Positions 11,387-21,489 of a stretch of DNA of 64,000 bases are shown here, piece by piece; the first letter of the stretch is position 1; each line of letters starts with the position of its first letter. The translations under genes and the position numbers were made by a program. The notes below the pieces were generated by a model that worked only from the letters and a program-made list of their open reading frames with translations, had not been told where the DNA came from and made no database searches. The stretch is from Mesoaciditoga sp. (GTDB lineage: Bacteria; Thermotogota; Thermotogae; Mesoaciditogales; Mesoaciditogaceae), in assembly GCA_015489955.1 (NCBI GenBank), contig WFYR01000114.1, positions 1 through 64,000 on the forward strand. The letters are read 5' to 3'.

Positions 11387-12451
11387 ATGGATTACGACGA
11401 AATATTGAATATGCTGACATTGGTTTCACCTGGAACGGCCCTCAGAAATGCCATTGACGATATAATGCGTGCGGACAACGGTGCCATAATATTTTTCGTG
11501 CAGAATCCATCCGAATACGTGAAGAACGGAGTCATTCAGCCAGGCTTTGAACTTAACTGTCCGTTTACCGCTAACAAACTATACGAACTTGCAAAGATGG
11601 ACGGTGCCATAGTTATATCTGAAGATCTTAAAACTATTTGGTATGCAAACTCCCATCTGGTGCCAGATAGTACCATACCCAGCGATGAAACTGGAACGCG
11701 TCACAAAACTGCTGAAAGGATTGCCAAGCAAACCGACAAATTCGTTTTGTGTATTTCTCAAAGAAGAAAAGTTATAACTCTCTACCGTGGAACATGGAAA
11801 CACATGCTAAATGATGTCTCATTCGTTGTTATGCAAATGAATCAAGGTCTTCGTGCTATTGAGAGATACAGAAGTAATTTTGACAAGGGGATTTCCGATA
11901 TAGATATCCAAGAAATAGAAGGACGGGTTACGTTATTTGACGTCGTTGAAGTCATAGAAAGGGGAATTGCGATTCTTCAAATTTCCAAAGAATTGAATTT
12001 TTATCTTGCCGAACTTGGAGAAGCCGGAACACTTGCAAAAGTACATTTAAACGAATTGCTTTACGATGTGGAAAACATCATAAAATTGCTGATAATGGAT
12101 TACGCATCTGATGAAGCAGTAGGTGAAGAACACGAACCAGGCGATGTCTTCACAAAATTGATGGATTATAAAGGCAACGCCGATTTTATCGCTAAAACTC
12201 TTGGCTATGAACTTCAGGAAGCTCAACTATTTGAATTGGAAATCCAGCCACGTGGCTATCGGCTGCTTAGGAATATTCCAAGAATACCTATGAGCGTTGC
12301 AAAAAACGTGATAAAGCGCTTTAGAAATCTCTCAGGTATTCTAAACGCATCCTTCGATGAACTTGTCAAAGTTGAAGGAATAGGCGAAAAACGTGCTCAA
12401 TCGATCATCACTGGCATATCTTCTCTAAAGCATAGGGCGAATTTAAAATGA
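11387..12451 (+). CDS. disA: DNA integrity scanning diadenylate cyclase
   Basis: DGAIVIS, GTRHKTAERIA motifs and C-terminal HhH VEGIGEKRAQSI. ATG at 11387 follows GGAGG. Confidence 0.95.
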   Translation: MDYDEILNMLTLVSPGTALRNAIDDIMRADNGAIIFFVQNPSEYVKNGVIQPGFELNCPFTANKLYELAKMDGAIVISEDLKTIWYANSHLVPDSTIPSDETGTRHKTAERIAKQTDKFVLCISQRRKVITLYRGTWKHMLNDVSFVVMQMNQGLRAIERYRSNFDKGISDIDIQEIEGRVTLFDVVEVIERGIAILQISKELNFYLAELGEAGTLAKVHLNELLYDVENIIKLLIMDYASDEAVGEEHEPGDVFTKLMDYKGNADFIAKTLGYELQEAQLFELEIQPRGYRLLRNIPRIPMSVAKNVIKRFRNLSGILNASFDELVKVEGIGEKRAQSIITGISSLKHRANLK

Positions 12452-12512
12452 ATCGCAACGACGTTAAGCGTATCAATTATTCGCGTAAAATTATTCTTTG
12501 GGGGGAATAATC

Positions 12513-13472
12513 ATGGAATGGGCGTTGGCTTTGATACCAACTTTCCTTGGTCTTTACGTTGGATACACGTTGCATCCAGGAATGGGAATGCTGCCAGGAG
12601 GTGTCATAGGAGCATCTATAGGTGTCGCGCTTTACTTTTTGTTCAAAGATTTGAAAGGTAGAAAAATAGAACCTATAAGTTTTTCTGTAGGTTTGGGAGC
12701 TTTTACCGTTTTTTCCGCAACGGGTTTATTCCTTACCGATCATTTATGGAGTGAAAATATCATAACGATTTCAGCCGTAAAACTCTCTGTAATTTTTATG
12801 GCACTTTTGAGTGCTGTAGAAATATCTAAAAGGGTGAATTTAGAAAAGATATTAAGCAAAGAAAAGTTCAAAAATAGAGGAAGTTTTATATTCGATACAT
12901 CGGCGCTTTTAGAAGACAAAATTTTAGATCTCTTTGACATAGGCCTCTTCAATGGTACCGTCATTGTACCCCAATTTGTTTTAATAGAATTGCAAAAACT
13001 CGCAGATAGCTCTGACAACGAAAAGAAAGAAAAAGGTCGTAAAGGTTTCGAAATAGTTGAAAAGATAAAAAATATACCGGACATAAATTTTAAAATAGAC
13101 GATACCATAACTTACGAAGAAGGAAAGGTAGACGAGGAAATTGTAAACCTTGCCAGAAAGTTCAGTGGACAAATAGTAACGCTTGATTACAATCTCACAA
13201 AGATGGCTCAATTACAGGGGATAAAAGTTCTCAATTTGAATCATCTCTCAGAAATTCTTAAGCCCACTCTTCTTCCTGGCCAAAAAGTTATGATTCAAAT
13301 AATTCGAAGGGGAAAAAACAAAGAACAGGGAATAGGTTTCACGGAGGATGGAACGATGATAGTTGTGGAAGATGGCGGAAACTTCGTTGGTACAAACCAT
13401 GAAATAGTCATAACAAATATTCTTAGAACAAATGCGGGAAAGCTCTTATTTGGGAGAATAAATCCAAAATGA
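12513..13472 (+). CDS. PIN/TRAM-domain membrane protein (YacL-like)
   Basis: N-terminal TM segments, FDTSALLEDKILDLFD PIN start, C-terminal TRAM; located between disA and ispD. Confidence 0.85.
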   Translation: MEWALALIPTFLGLYVGYTLHPGMGMLPGGVIGASIGVALYFLFKDLKGRKIEPISFSVGLGAFTVFSATGLFLTDHLWSENIITISAVKLSVIFMALLSAVEISKRVNLEKILSKEKFKNRGSFIFDTSALLEDKILDLFDIGLFNGTVIVPQFVLIELQKLADSSDNEKKEKGRKGFEIVEKIKNIPDINFKIDDTITYEEGKVDEEIVNLARKFSGQIVTLDYNLTKMAQLQGIKVLNLNHLSEILKPTLLPGQKVMIQIIRRGKNKEQGIGFTEDGTMIVVEDGGNFVGTNHEIVITNILRTNAGKLLFGRINPK

Positions 13473-14143
13473 CAACCGCAATAATTCTGTGTGCGGGATC
13501 TTCTACGCGTTTTTCACAGGGAAAAGACAACAAAACACTTCAAATATTGGATGGAAAACCGATCTTCATGCACTCGGTGGAAAAATTCCTTTCGTGTGGC
13601 GTTAAAAAAATCATCCTGGTTGTAAAAATAGAAGAAAAACCCCTTTTTGAAAAATTCCTTCCAAAAGAGGGAATTTTTTCCTTCGTCGTTGGTGGAAATA
13701 GAAGACAAGATTCTGTGATGAACGCTTTAAAAGTAATTGAAGATAATGAAAAAATTTTAATTCATGATGGTGCACGTCCCTTGGTAAGCGCCGATCTTAT
13801 CAACAAGATAAAAGATAAAATAGCACCTCATACATGTGTGGTTCCAGTAATTCCAAGTGAAGATGCTCTGAGAATACAAAAATATGGTAAACTATACTCC
13901 ATAGATCGAAGCAAAGTTTTCAGAATACAAACACCACAAGGTTGCGTTGCCGGAGAATTAAAAGAGCTCTATGAAAAATACTACGGCGAGTATTTCTACG
14001 ATGACGCAGCGGCTTTTGAAAAAAGTGGTATGGATGTTATAAGCGTTATGGGAAACAAGGAAAACGTTAAAATCACAACAAAGGAAGATATAACATTAGC
14101 CGCTTTTTTCTTGAAACGTAACCAAGGGAGGAAAGAGTTCTGA
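13469..14143 (+). CDS. ispD: 2-C-methyl-D-erythritol 4-phosphate cytidylyltransferase
   Basis: AIILCAGSSTRF, GGNRRQDSVMNAL, ILIHDGARPLVS, FRIQTPQG. Confidence 0.93.
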   Translation: MTTAIILCAGSSTRFSQGKDNKTLQILDGKPIFMHSVEKFLSCGVKKIILVVKIEEKPLFEKFLPKEGIFSFVVGGNRRQDSVMNALKVIEDNEKILIHDGARPLVSADLINKIKDKIAPHTCVVPVIPSEDALRIQKYGKLYSIDRSKVFRIQTPQGCVAGELKELYEKYYGEYFYDDAAAFEKSGMDVISVMGNKENVKITTKEDITLAAFFLKRNQGRKEF

Positions 14144-15081
14144 CTTTTCTTGCAATAATAATACCCGTTTTGTTTTTGGGTTGGACGCTTGGTTTCAACA
14201 ACATGTCAACTGTTTTTGGTCCTCCAGTTGTATCTGGAGTTATAAAATACCGTATAGCTACTATTTTGGCTTCTATATTTATTCTTTTGGGAGCATTATT
14301 GGGTGGAAACATGGGTGTTGGAACAGTTTCCACTATCACCCATCTTTCGGTATTATCAGCTGTGAGTGCTTCTTTAAGCGCAGCGATCGTTACATTGGTC
14401 ATGACGTCATTTTCTATTCCAACTTCTATAACACAGGGAGTTATAGGTGCCGTTGTTGGAATAGGCATAGTTGAAGCCAATGTAAACTGGATATTGGTTA
14501 TAAAATTGATAATATTTTGGGCGCTGACTCCATTTGGAGCTATATTGCTTTCATTTTTGCTCTTTAAATTAATAGCCTCGTTTTACCAGAATATGAAATC
14601 GATGAGAAGGCGTGGCAGCTTCGTCAGACTTTTATCTCTTTCTGCTGGAATTTATGCCGCGTATTCTCTTGGAGCAAACAATCTCGCAATTGTAAGCGGT
14701 CAATTTACAAGTAAGGGAATGTTGACCGTACCACAGGCACTTATCTTCGGAGGGCTTGCAATGGCTCTTGGAACTTTCACCGCAAGCAAAAAGGTCATTT
14801 ACGCTGTCGGAAAAGATATAACAAACTTAGATCCATTAGGTTCAGCTGTAGCACTTGTTGCAGAATCAACAGCCTTGCTTGGTTATTCTCTAATTGGAAT
14901 TCCAACCTCAAGCGCCCAAGCCGTTGTGGGAGCAGTCATAGGTGTTGGGCTTGTTAAAGGAACAAAAATGATCAACGGTAAAACGTTGATAAAAGTAATT
15001 TCCGGGTGGGCAATAACTCCTTTTGCAACTGGAGCTCTTGCTGTTATAATATACGAGATCCTGTTAAAACTATGGAGGTGA
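14140..15081 (+). CDS. Inorganic phosphate transporter, PiT family
   Basis: FNNMSTVFGPPVVSG and GANNLAIVSG duplicated signature. The frame extends upstream of the ORF-track TTG (14170) to a CTG at 14140 (LTFLAIIIPVLFLGWTLGFNN) after GGGAGGAAAG; exact start uncertain. Confidence 0.85.
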   Translation: MTFLAIIIPVLFLGWTLGFNNMSTVFGPPVVSGVIKYRIATILASIFILLGALLGGNMGVGTVSTITHLSVLSAVSASLSAAIVTLVMTSFSIPTSITQGVIGAVVGIGIVEANVNWILVIKLIIFWALTPFGAILLSFLLFKLIASFYQNMKSMRRRGSFVRLLSLSAGIYAAYSLGANNLAIVSGQFTSKGMLTVPQALIFGGLAMALGTFTASKKVIYAVGKDITNLDPLGSAVALVAESTALLGYSLIGIPTSSAQAVVGAVIGVGLVKGTKMINGKTLIKVISGWAITPFATGALAVIIYEILLKLWR

Positions 15082-15084
15082 GTT

Positions 15085-15720
15085 ATGTCGTTACTCTTCG
15101 GTAAGAAAGAAAACGAAGTGTTGGATTTGTTCTTCAAGCACCTCCTGAAAGTGAAGGAGACATTGGAAGCCACCTACAAATTATTCGAAGCTTCTGCGGA
15201 TGAAATAAGCGATGTAGCTTCGGAAGTTAGGCACTTGGAAACTGAAGCGGATTCAATTAGAAGAGATGCGGAAACTCTAATGTACAGCGGAGCTTTTCTA
15301 GCTCAATCGAGGGGAGATATGTTAGGCTTAATAGAAACAATAGACAAAGTATCCAACAAGGCAGAATTCGTTTCCGATCTTATTTACCTACAAAATTTGA
15401 AAATTCCAGCTGAATTGATAGAAGATTACAAAAGAGAGTTCGAAATATCCATGAAAACATACGATGCTCTCCATAAAGCATGTGAAAATCTCTTTGAAGA
15501 CATTGAAAAAACAAAAGAATTGGTGTTGGAAGTTGAAAAGTTTGAAAATCAAGGAGATCACGTTGAAAGAGAATTGGTAAGAAAGATATTTGGCATGAAC
15601 ATAGAATTAGCGTTGAAAATGCAATTGAGAGAATTGGCCTTCCAGGTTGGAGATATAGCAGACAGATCAGAAGACGCTTCCGATAGAATAGAAATAATAC
15701 TTCTGAAAACGAGTGCGTGA
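15085..15720 (+). CDS. DUF47 family PhoU-like putative phosphate transport regulator
   Basis: Helical protein with HLETEADSIRRDAE and EDASDRIEII, directly after PiT; standard PiT-DUF47 pair. Confidence 0.85.
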   Translation: MSLLFGKKENEVLDLFFKHLLKVKETLEATYKLFEASADEISDVASEVRHLETEADSIRRDAETLMYSGAFLAQSRGDMLGLIETIDKVSNKAEFVSDLIYLQNLKIPAELIEDYKREFEISMKTYDALHKACENLFEDIEKTKELVLEVEKFENQGDHVERELVRKIFGMNIELALKMQLRELAFQVGDIADRSEDASDRIEIILLKTSA

Positions 15721-15727
15721 TGAATTT

Positions 15728-16483
15728 ATGGCAACCATCAAAGATCTTGAAGAATTGATAAAAACAATGAAAATTCTGCGCGCTCCAAATGGATGTGAAT
15801 GGGATGCGGCACAAACTCATGAAAGCCTGAAGCCTTACATGATAGAAGAGGCTTTTGAAGCGGTGGAAGCCATAGATTCGAAAGATCCCCAGAAATTAAA
15901 AGAAGAACTTGGCGATGTTTTGCTTCAAGTGATATTTCACGCCGCAATAGCTGAAGAAGAAAGAAAATTCGATATCTACGATGTAGCTAAAACCTTGAAC
16001 GAAAAGTTAATTCGAAGGCATCCCCACGTTTTTGGAAACGTGAAAGGTTATTCCTACGAGAGATGGGAAGAAATAAAAGCTTCTGAAAAGAAAGAAAAAA
16101 AGAAAAAGCTTGGAAATCTTAATCCCGCTTTACCAGGGCTTTCTATGGCAAGGCGCATTCAAGAAAATGCGGCCGCCTACGGTTTTGACTGGAAAACCCT
16201 TGAACCTGTCTTCGATAAAGTAGAAGAGGAAATTCAAGAGCTCAAAGCGGCAAAAACACACGAAGAAGTGGAGGAAGAACTTGGTGATTTGATCTTTGCC
16301 GTGGTAAATCTCGCAAGACATTTGAACGTCGATCCGGAAGTTGCGGTCAGAAAGGCGAATAAAAAGTTCATAGACAGGTTTGAAAAGATGTACGAGCTTT
16401 CAGAAAAAGAAGGTGTTGATTTCAAATCTCAACCCATTGAAATAATGGAAAAATTTTGGCAAAAAGCCAAAGGAGAGGAGTGA
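15728..16483 (+). CDS. mazG: Nucleoside triphosphate pyrophosphohydrolase MazG
   Basis: CEWDAAQTHESLKPYMIEEAFEAVEAI, EELGDVLLQVIFHAAIAEE, EEELGDLIFAVVNLARHL (two MazG domains). Confidence 0.93.
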   Translation: MATIKDLEELIKTMKILRAPNGCEWDAAQTHESLKPYMIEEAFEAVEAIDSKDPQKLKEELGDVLLQVIFHAAIAEEERKFDIYDVAKTLNEKLIRRHPHVFGNVKGYSYERWEEIKASEKKEKKKKLGNLNPALPGLSMARRIQENAAAYGFDWKTLEPVFDKVEEEIQELKAAKTHEEVEEELGDLIFAVVNLARHLNVDPEVAVRKANKKFIDRFEKMYELSEKEGVDFKSQPIEIMEKFWQKAKGEE

Positions 16484-16488
16484 GTAAT

Positions 16489-17517
16489 TTGAAAAAGTTT
16501 TTAATTCTTTCGTTTATCGTGAGTATGTTTGTGGTGGCAATCTTTGCAACGTCTGCTACGCCAACAACGGTGTCAACTAACGCGACCAATCAGGTGGTTG
16601 CTTTGGTAAACGGTGAGCCAATATACGCTGAAACTTTGCAGATAGCGGCAAATGTTCCTGAAACGTTAAAAGCCATAGAAAAGGCAAATCCAAAGATGTA
16701 TCAGGTAATGGTTTCATCCAAAGCAGGGGCAGAATTTCTCAAGACATACAACGAAACTGTGTTAAAAGATCTGATAGACAGCGTTCTAATGGAACAATTG
16801 GCAGAGAAAGATTACGGAATTAAGTTCACAGACGCACAGGCTCTTCAAAAGATAAAAGAACAGATAGATCAAATGCTTAAATCATACAACATAACCATGG
16901 ATCAATTTTCACAATATTTGAAATCTCAAGGTTATGGAAGTGTTGAAAAGTTTGAAAGGAATTCTATATTCACCATGAAATTTACCCTCACCGTTAACGC
17001 TTTGAAAAAAGTTGTAACGTCATCCGCTACGGTGAGCGAAAACGAAGTAAAACAATACTACAAAGCGAACTTAGATATGTTTAAAACTCCAAAGCAGATA
17101 AACGTTGAACACATAATGTTGAACTCTGAGGCCACGGCAAATAAGGTACTCAATGAAATAAAATCTGGTTCCATTACATTTGAATCCGCGGCTTCAAAGT
17201 ACTCTTTGGACGTTCAAACAAAAGACAAAAATGGAGATTTAGGATGGATACCTGAAACAGCTCAAATGCCTTCATTCGAAACACAACTTTTCAAAACGAA
17301 AATAGGTGGTATAGTTGGACCGGTTAAGACATCGTACGGCTGGGAATTGTTCAAAGTTATAGGGAAAAAAGACGCTTCTGTGAAAAGTTTTGACGAAATG
17401 TCAAATCAAATAAAAAACGAACTACTTTCCCAAAAGCAGCAAAAAATATGGAACGATTGGATGAAAAATATCTTTGACAAATTCAAAAAAGAGAGCACTA
17501 TAAAAATGTTTATTTAA
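16489..17517 (+). CDS. SurA/PpiC-type peptidylprolyl isomerase, exported
   Basis: TTG start then signal-like KKFLILSFIVSMFVVAIFA; parvulin core INVEHIMLNSEATANKVLNEI...LGWIPETAQMPSFE. Confidence 0.85.
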   Translation: MKKFLILSFIVSMFVVAIFATSATPTTVSTNATNQVVALVNGEPIYAETLQIAANVPETLKAIEKANPKMYQVMVSSKAGAEFLKTYNETVLKDLIDSVLMEQLAEKDYGIKFTDAQALQKIKEQIDQMLKSYNITMDQFSQYLKSQGYGSVEKFERNSIFTMKFTLTVNALKKVVTSSATVSENEVKQYYKANLDMFKTPKQINVEHIMLNSEATANKVLNEIKSGSITFESAASKYSLDVQTKDKNGDLGWIPETAQMPSFETQLFKTKIGGIVGPVKTSYGWELFKVIGKKDASVKSFDEMSNQIKNELLSQKQQKIWNDWMKNIFDKFKKESTIKMFI

Positions 17518-17533
17518 AGAAAGAAGTGAGAAA

Positions 17534-17836
17534 ATGGCAGTTACAAAAGAAAAAATTATGGAAGCCTTAAAGGCTGTCATCGATCCGGAAATAGGATTAG
17601 ATGTTGTATCCCTCGGGTTGGTATACGAAGTGAACATCTCGGAAGAAGGAGACGTAAAGATAAAAATGACAATGACAACTCCGGGGTGCCCACTTGTTGG
17701 GATGATAACAGAAGATGCGAAGAACATATTGGAAAATGTGGAAGGCGTGAAGTCTGTGGATGTAGAGCTGGTGTGGGATCCACCGTGGACGCCCGACATG
17801 ATAGAACCAGAGGTGAGGGCGCGTCTTGGCCTCTGA
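17534..17836 (+). CDS. MIP18/DUF59 family iron-sulfur cluster assembly-type protein
   Basis: MEALKAVIDPEIGLDVVSLGLVYEV, MTTPGCPLVGMI, WDPPWTPDMI. Confidence 0.88.
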   Translation: MAVTKEKIMEALKAVIDPEIGLDVVSLGLVYEVNISEEGDVKIKMTMTTPGCPLVGMITEDAKNILENVEGVKSVDVELVWDPPWTPDMIEPEVRARLGL

Positions 17837-18647
17837 AAAGTGGACTGTTAAGAATGTTTTAGAATGGACCACAAAATATTTGAAAAAAGTTTCGCTATCT
17901 CCGCGTGTAGACGCGGAGATGCTTTTGAGTTATGCTACTTCGCAAAGTAGGCTATGGCTTTACACCCACTTTGACGAGTATCTAAACGATGACGCGTTAA
18001 AAAGATACAGAGAATTCATAAAAAAAAGATATGAAGGAGTCCCGGTTCATCATATCATCGGAAAGAAGTCGTTTATGGCTTTGGAATTTAAAATAAACGA
18101 TAAAGTGTTGGTGCCACGTCCGGAAACTGAAGAATTAGTTGAAAGGGTTATCGTAGATGCAAAAAGGGAAAAATGGTTAAAGATAGTTGAGATCGGTTGC
18201 GGAAGTGGTGTCATATCTGTTTCCATAGCAAAATACATCCCTGATTGTGAAATATGGGCAATTGATGTGAACGAAAATGCCATAGCTCTTACCAAAGAAA
18301 ATGCAAAAATTCATAACGTTTCCGAAAAAATACACGTCGGCACTTATGGCATGGAGCCTTTATCTCCAGACATCGTCGTTTCCAACCCTCCGTATCTTAC
18401 GAAAAAAGAATGGCAAGAACTTCCCCAACTTCACAAAGAACCTTACAACGCTTTAGTTGGAGGCGAAGATGGGAATGAACTCTACAAATTCATCCTTAAA
18501 AGGTATTCTCCAAAAATCTTCTACTTTGAAATAGCACATCCATTTAGACAAAGCTTGAAAAATTTTTTTGAAAAGGAAGGTTTTTCGTACGAAATAATAA
18601 ACGATATGTCCGGAAGAAATAGAATAGCCGTGGTGAGAAAACGTTAA
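17826..18647 (+). CDS. prmC: Peptide chain release factor N5-glutamine methyltransferase
   Basis: VPRPETEELVE, IGCGSGVISVSIA, DIVVSNPPYL motif. Confidence 0.92.
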   Translation: MASEKWTVKNVLEWTTKYLKKVSLSPRVDAEMLLSYATSQSRLWLYTHFDEYLNDDALKRYREFIKKRYEGVPVHHIIGKKSFMALEFKINDKVLVPRPETEELVERVIVDAKREKWLKIVEIGCGSGVISVSIAKYIPDCEIWAIDVNENAIALTKENAKIHNVSEKIHVGTYGMEPLSPDIVVSNPPYLTKKEWQELPQLHKEPYNALVGGEDGNELYKFILKRYSPKIFYFEIAHPFRQSLKNFFEKEGFSYEIINDMSGRNRIAVVRKR

Positions 18648-18871
18648 TTATAATGTTTTTAAACGATAAAGTAGATTCTTTCATTTAATTTGATTTTCAT
18701 ACGATAAAATTGTTCACTCTCTAACGGATATTCGTGTATAATGAACTTAACTCAAGGTCTGAATAAAAATTAAAAGCTTCATAAAAGCACAACATGCTAT
18801 ATATATCATATAAATGTGATTTTTCATTTTTTGTCAATGGCAAGTGCAAAAGTTTGCGAAGGGTGGAAGAT

Positions 18872-19969
18872 ATGGAATTGAAGAAATTTCTCGCTGCCAA
18901 CATGGCTGAAGCCATGATAAAAGTAAAAAATGAGTTAGGATCAGACGCGGTAATCCTCCAAACACGTCGTGTGCGGCGAGGAGGATTTTTGGGAATAGGC
19001 TCAAAAGTATTCGTTGAAGTGACCGCTTTTAGAGAAGATGATCAAAGTGATCACTTAAGAAAAAAAGAAAGCACGTATTTTAAAGAAAGCGAAAGTACCA
19101 ATGAATTGAAAAGCGAATTGAGTGAAATAAAGAGCACTCTGAAAAGTATGAATCAACGTCTTTCTTCTGCCAAAATCAGTGGCAATTTTTCAGAACCCTT
19201 TGAAGGTATCTACGATAGGTTGGTTGAAAAAGGAATGAAGAGTGAAGAAGCTTCAAAGATTGTTACAGAGCTTTCAAAAAATATGAGTACAGTTGAAGCT
19301 AAAAATAAGGAAAAACTTTCTGCGGCTCTAAGATCTCACTTTGAAAAAATGGTAAAAACAGAGAAAGTAAAATTCTCACCGCCAAAGAAGGCAATGCTCA
19401 TAGGACCAACAGGGGTGGGTAAGACAACGACGCTCGCAAAGATAGCGGCCATGATAAAAATGAAAGAAAGGCAACCTCTGACGATCGTCACTTTGGACAC
19501 TTACAGAATAGCGGCAGCTCAACAGATGAAAACGTACGCAGACATAATGCATATACCTTTTAAAGTTATCTACACTCCAGATGAAGCTTTTGAACTTTCA
19601 TCTAAAGTAAAAGACGAAGTGCTCTTGATTGATACCGCTGGAAGAAGCCAAAAGGACGAAATGAAAATCACCGAGATATCTTCTTACGTTCAAAAGATAA
19701 AACCAGACATCGTTTTTCTGGTAGTAGACGCGACTAAAAAGCGAGAAGATATGGAAGACGTTCTAAGGCGCTTTTCGGTAGCCGCCCCAACACATTTCAT
19801 ACTTACCAAAGTAGATGAAACGTCTTCAATATTGGGAGCTGTTAAAGCTTTGGAAGAATTTTCTCTTCCCATATCCTTTGTTACCAATGGTCAAAACGTC
19901 CCAAATGATATAATCAACGCTGATGAGATAGACATACCTTCTTTGATGATTAAGGAGGTTTTGAAATGA
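18872..19969 (+). CDS. flhF: Flagellar biosynthesis SRP-type GTPase FlhF
   Basis: [59 protein letters not shown]. Internal ATG at 18872 after GGGTGGAAG. Confidence 0.93.
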   Translation: MELKKFLAANMAEAMIKVKNELGSDAVILQTRRVRRGGFLGIGSKVFVEVTAFREDDQSDHLRKKESTYFKESESTNELKSELSEIKSTLKSMNQRLSSAKISGNFSEPFEGIYDRLVEKGMKSEEASKIVTELSKNMSTVEAKNKEKLSAALRSHFEKMVKTEKVKFSPPKKAMLIGPTGVGKTTTLAKIAAMIKMKERQPLTIVTLDTYRIAAAQQMKTYADIMHIPFKVIYTPDEAFELSSKVKDEVLLIDTAGRSQKDEMKITEISSYVQKIKPDIVFLVVDATKKREDMEDVLRRFSVAAPTHFILTKVDETSSILGAVKALEEFSLPISFVTNGQNVPNDIINADEIDIPSLMIKEVLK

Positions 19970-20814
19970 TAGAAGATCAAGCCGTTGCCTTAAGGAACAG
20001 TGTAGACACAGCCAAATTCGTTGTATTTGCCTCTGGAAAAGGAGGAGTTGGTAAATCTCTTGTAACGTTAAATACGGCTGTTTCTCTCGCTAAAAGGGGT
20101 AAAAAAGTGCTCGTTATAGATATGGACGTTGGATTTGCGAATCTTGATGTTCTGGGTGGAATAAATGTAAAACACACGCTGAAAGATTTTTTTAATGAAG
20201 GTTTAAGCGTAAAAGACATTGTTGAAGAAACCGCATATGGCTTTTCACTTTTAAGTAGCGGAAACGATGTGGAAGACATATACGCCTTTGAAATGGGAGA
20301 AATGGAAAGATTTTTTTCTGAATTTCAAATGCTTGGCAGTGAAATGGATTACGTTCTTATAGACATGGGAGCGGGATATTCAGAAAAGATGGACAACGCT
20401 TACATGGCCTCAGATGACTTCGTTTTAGTTTTAACTCCAGAACCAACGGCAATAATGGATGCTTACACCTTTTTAAAAATTTTATCTTTAAAAGGGCTAA
20501 AAAGCAAGTTGTATCTCATGGTCAACATGGCGAATTCGTTGAATGAGGGTAGGATGCTTGGAAAAAGATTTCAGGAAATAACTTCAAAATTCACAACGTT
20601 AAAATTTGAAAAATCTTACTCCATGCTTAACGATATACGAGTTAAAAAATCGGTTAGGGAACAAAAGCCCTTTGTGCTTTCTTACAAACACATTCAACCC
20701 ACATTTGGCGTAATGGGGCTTGTTTCTGCTATAATGGAAAATCAACATGAAATGGTGAATAGAAAAGGTAGCTTTGTGGAAAAGATAAAGAAATTCTTCA
20801 GGTGGGGGAGATGA
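19966..20814 (+). CDS. flhG: MinD/FlhG (YlxH)-type ATPase
   Basis: ASGKGGVGKSLVTLNTAVSLAKRGKKVLVIDMDVGFANLDVLGG; follows flhF. Confidence 0.88.
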   Translation: MIEDQAVALRNSVDTAKFVVFASGKGGVGKSLVTLNTAVSLAKRGKKVLVIDMDVGFANLDVLGGINVKHTLKDFFNEGLSVKDIVEETAYGFSLLSSGNDVEDIYAFEMGEMERFFSEFQMLGSEMDYVLIDMGAGYSEKMDNAYMASDDFVLVLTPEPTAIMDAYTFLKILSLKGLKSKLYLMVNMANSLNEGRMLGKRFQEITSKFTTLKFEKSYSMLNDIRVKKSVREQKPFVLSYKHIQPTFGVMGLVSAIMENQHEMVNRKGSFVEKIKKFFRWGR

Positions 20815-20817
20815 GCG

Positions 20818-21489
20818 TTGGCTTATTTCCTCGAGGAAGTCGATGTAAGCAAAATAAAACCCGGTTTACCTTTAAGAATAGAGGCAAGTTCCATCGCGGG
20901 CTTTACTGGAGGTTTGTTCAAATCTACCGTTCAAGATGTTGAAAACAACGTCGTGAAAGCGGCAATGCCTTCTTTGAAAGGAAGGTTTGTCCCGTTTCCA
21001 AAAGGTTTGACAGCCCGCCTCTCGGTGGTGGACAAGATGTCTCTGTATGTTTTTTACGGAATAGTTTTGGAAAACAGGGAAGAAGATAATCTTCCACTGA
21101 CTTTGTTTAGAATACAGGGAAAAATAAGAAGGGTTCAGAGAAGAAGATTTTTAAGAATAAAATTCATAGCAAATGGAACTTTGATAACACCAGAGAATGA
21201 AAGTGTACCTTTTATGAGCTTTGACGTAAGTGCCGGAGGAATGAAGATAGGAACAAACAAAGAACTCACCGTTGGAACAATAGTCAAAATTAACTTTCAA
21301 TTAGAAGAAGATCTATTTTTAGCGAATCAAGAGGCAAAAATTGTGAGAAAAATAGAAAATGAAAATCGTACAAATGGAATCTTTTATTACGGTTTGGAAT
21401 TTTTTAACATGCCTCTATCAATACAAGATAAGATAATGAGGTTTATCTTCAAACTCGAGCTGAAATCGAAAGGAGGAAATGAGGAGTGA
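20818..21489 (+). CDS. PilZ-domain (YcgR-like) flagellar protein, candidate c-di-GMP effector
   Basis: GKIRRVQRRRFLRIKF (RxxxR) and FDVSAGGMKIG ([D/N]xSxxG) PilZ motifs. Confidence 0.85.
   Translation: MAYFLEEVDVSKIKPGLPLRIEASSIAGFTGGLFKSTVQDVENNVVKAAMPSLKGRFVPFPKGLTARLSVVDKMSLYVFYGIVLENREEDNLPLTLFRIQGKIRRVQRRRFLRIKFIANGTLITPENESVPFMSFDVSAGGMKIGTNKELTVGTIVKINFQLEEDLFLANQEAKIVRKIENENRTNGIFYYGLEFFNMPLSIQDKIMRFIFKLELKSKGGNEE

Noticed and set aside
14181-14474. 97-aa plus ORF in an alternative frame of the PiT gene
   Set aside because: Trp/Cys/Tyr-rich out-of-frame translation fully inside a real gene.
18743-18871. Possible c-di-GMP (GEMM) riboswitch in the flhF leader
   Set aside because: A leader of about 130 nt exists, but none of the conserved GEMM core or tetraloop-receptor segments is visible.
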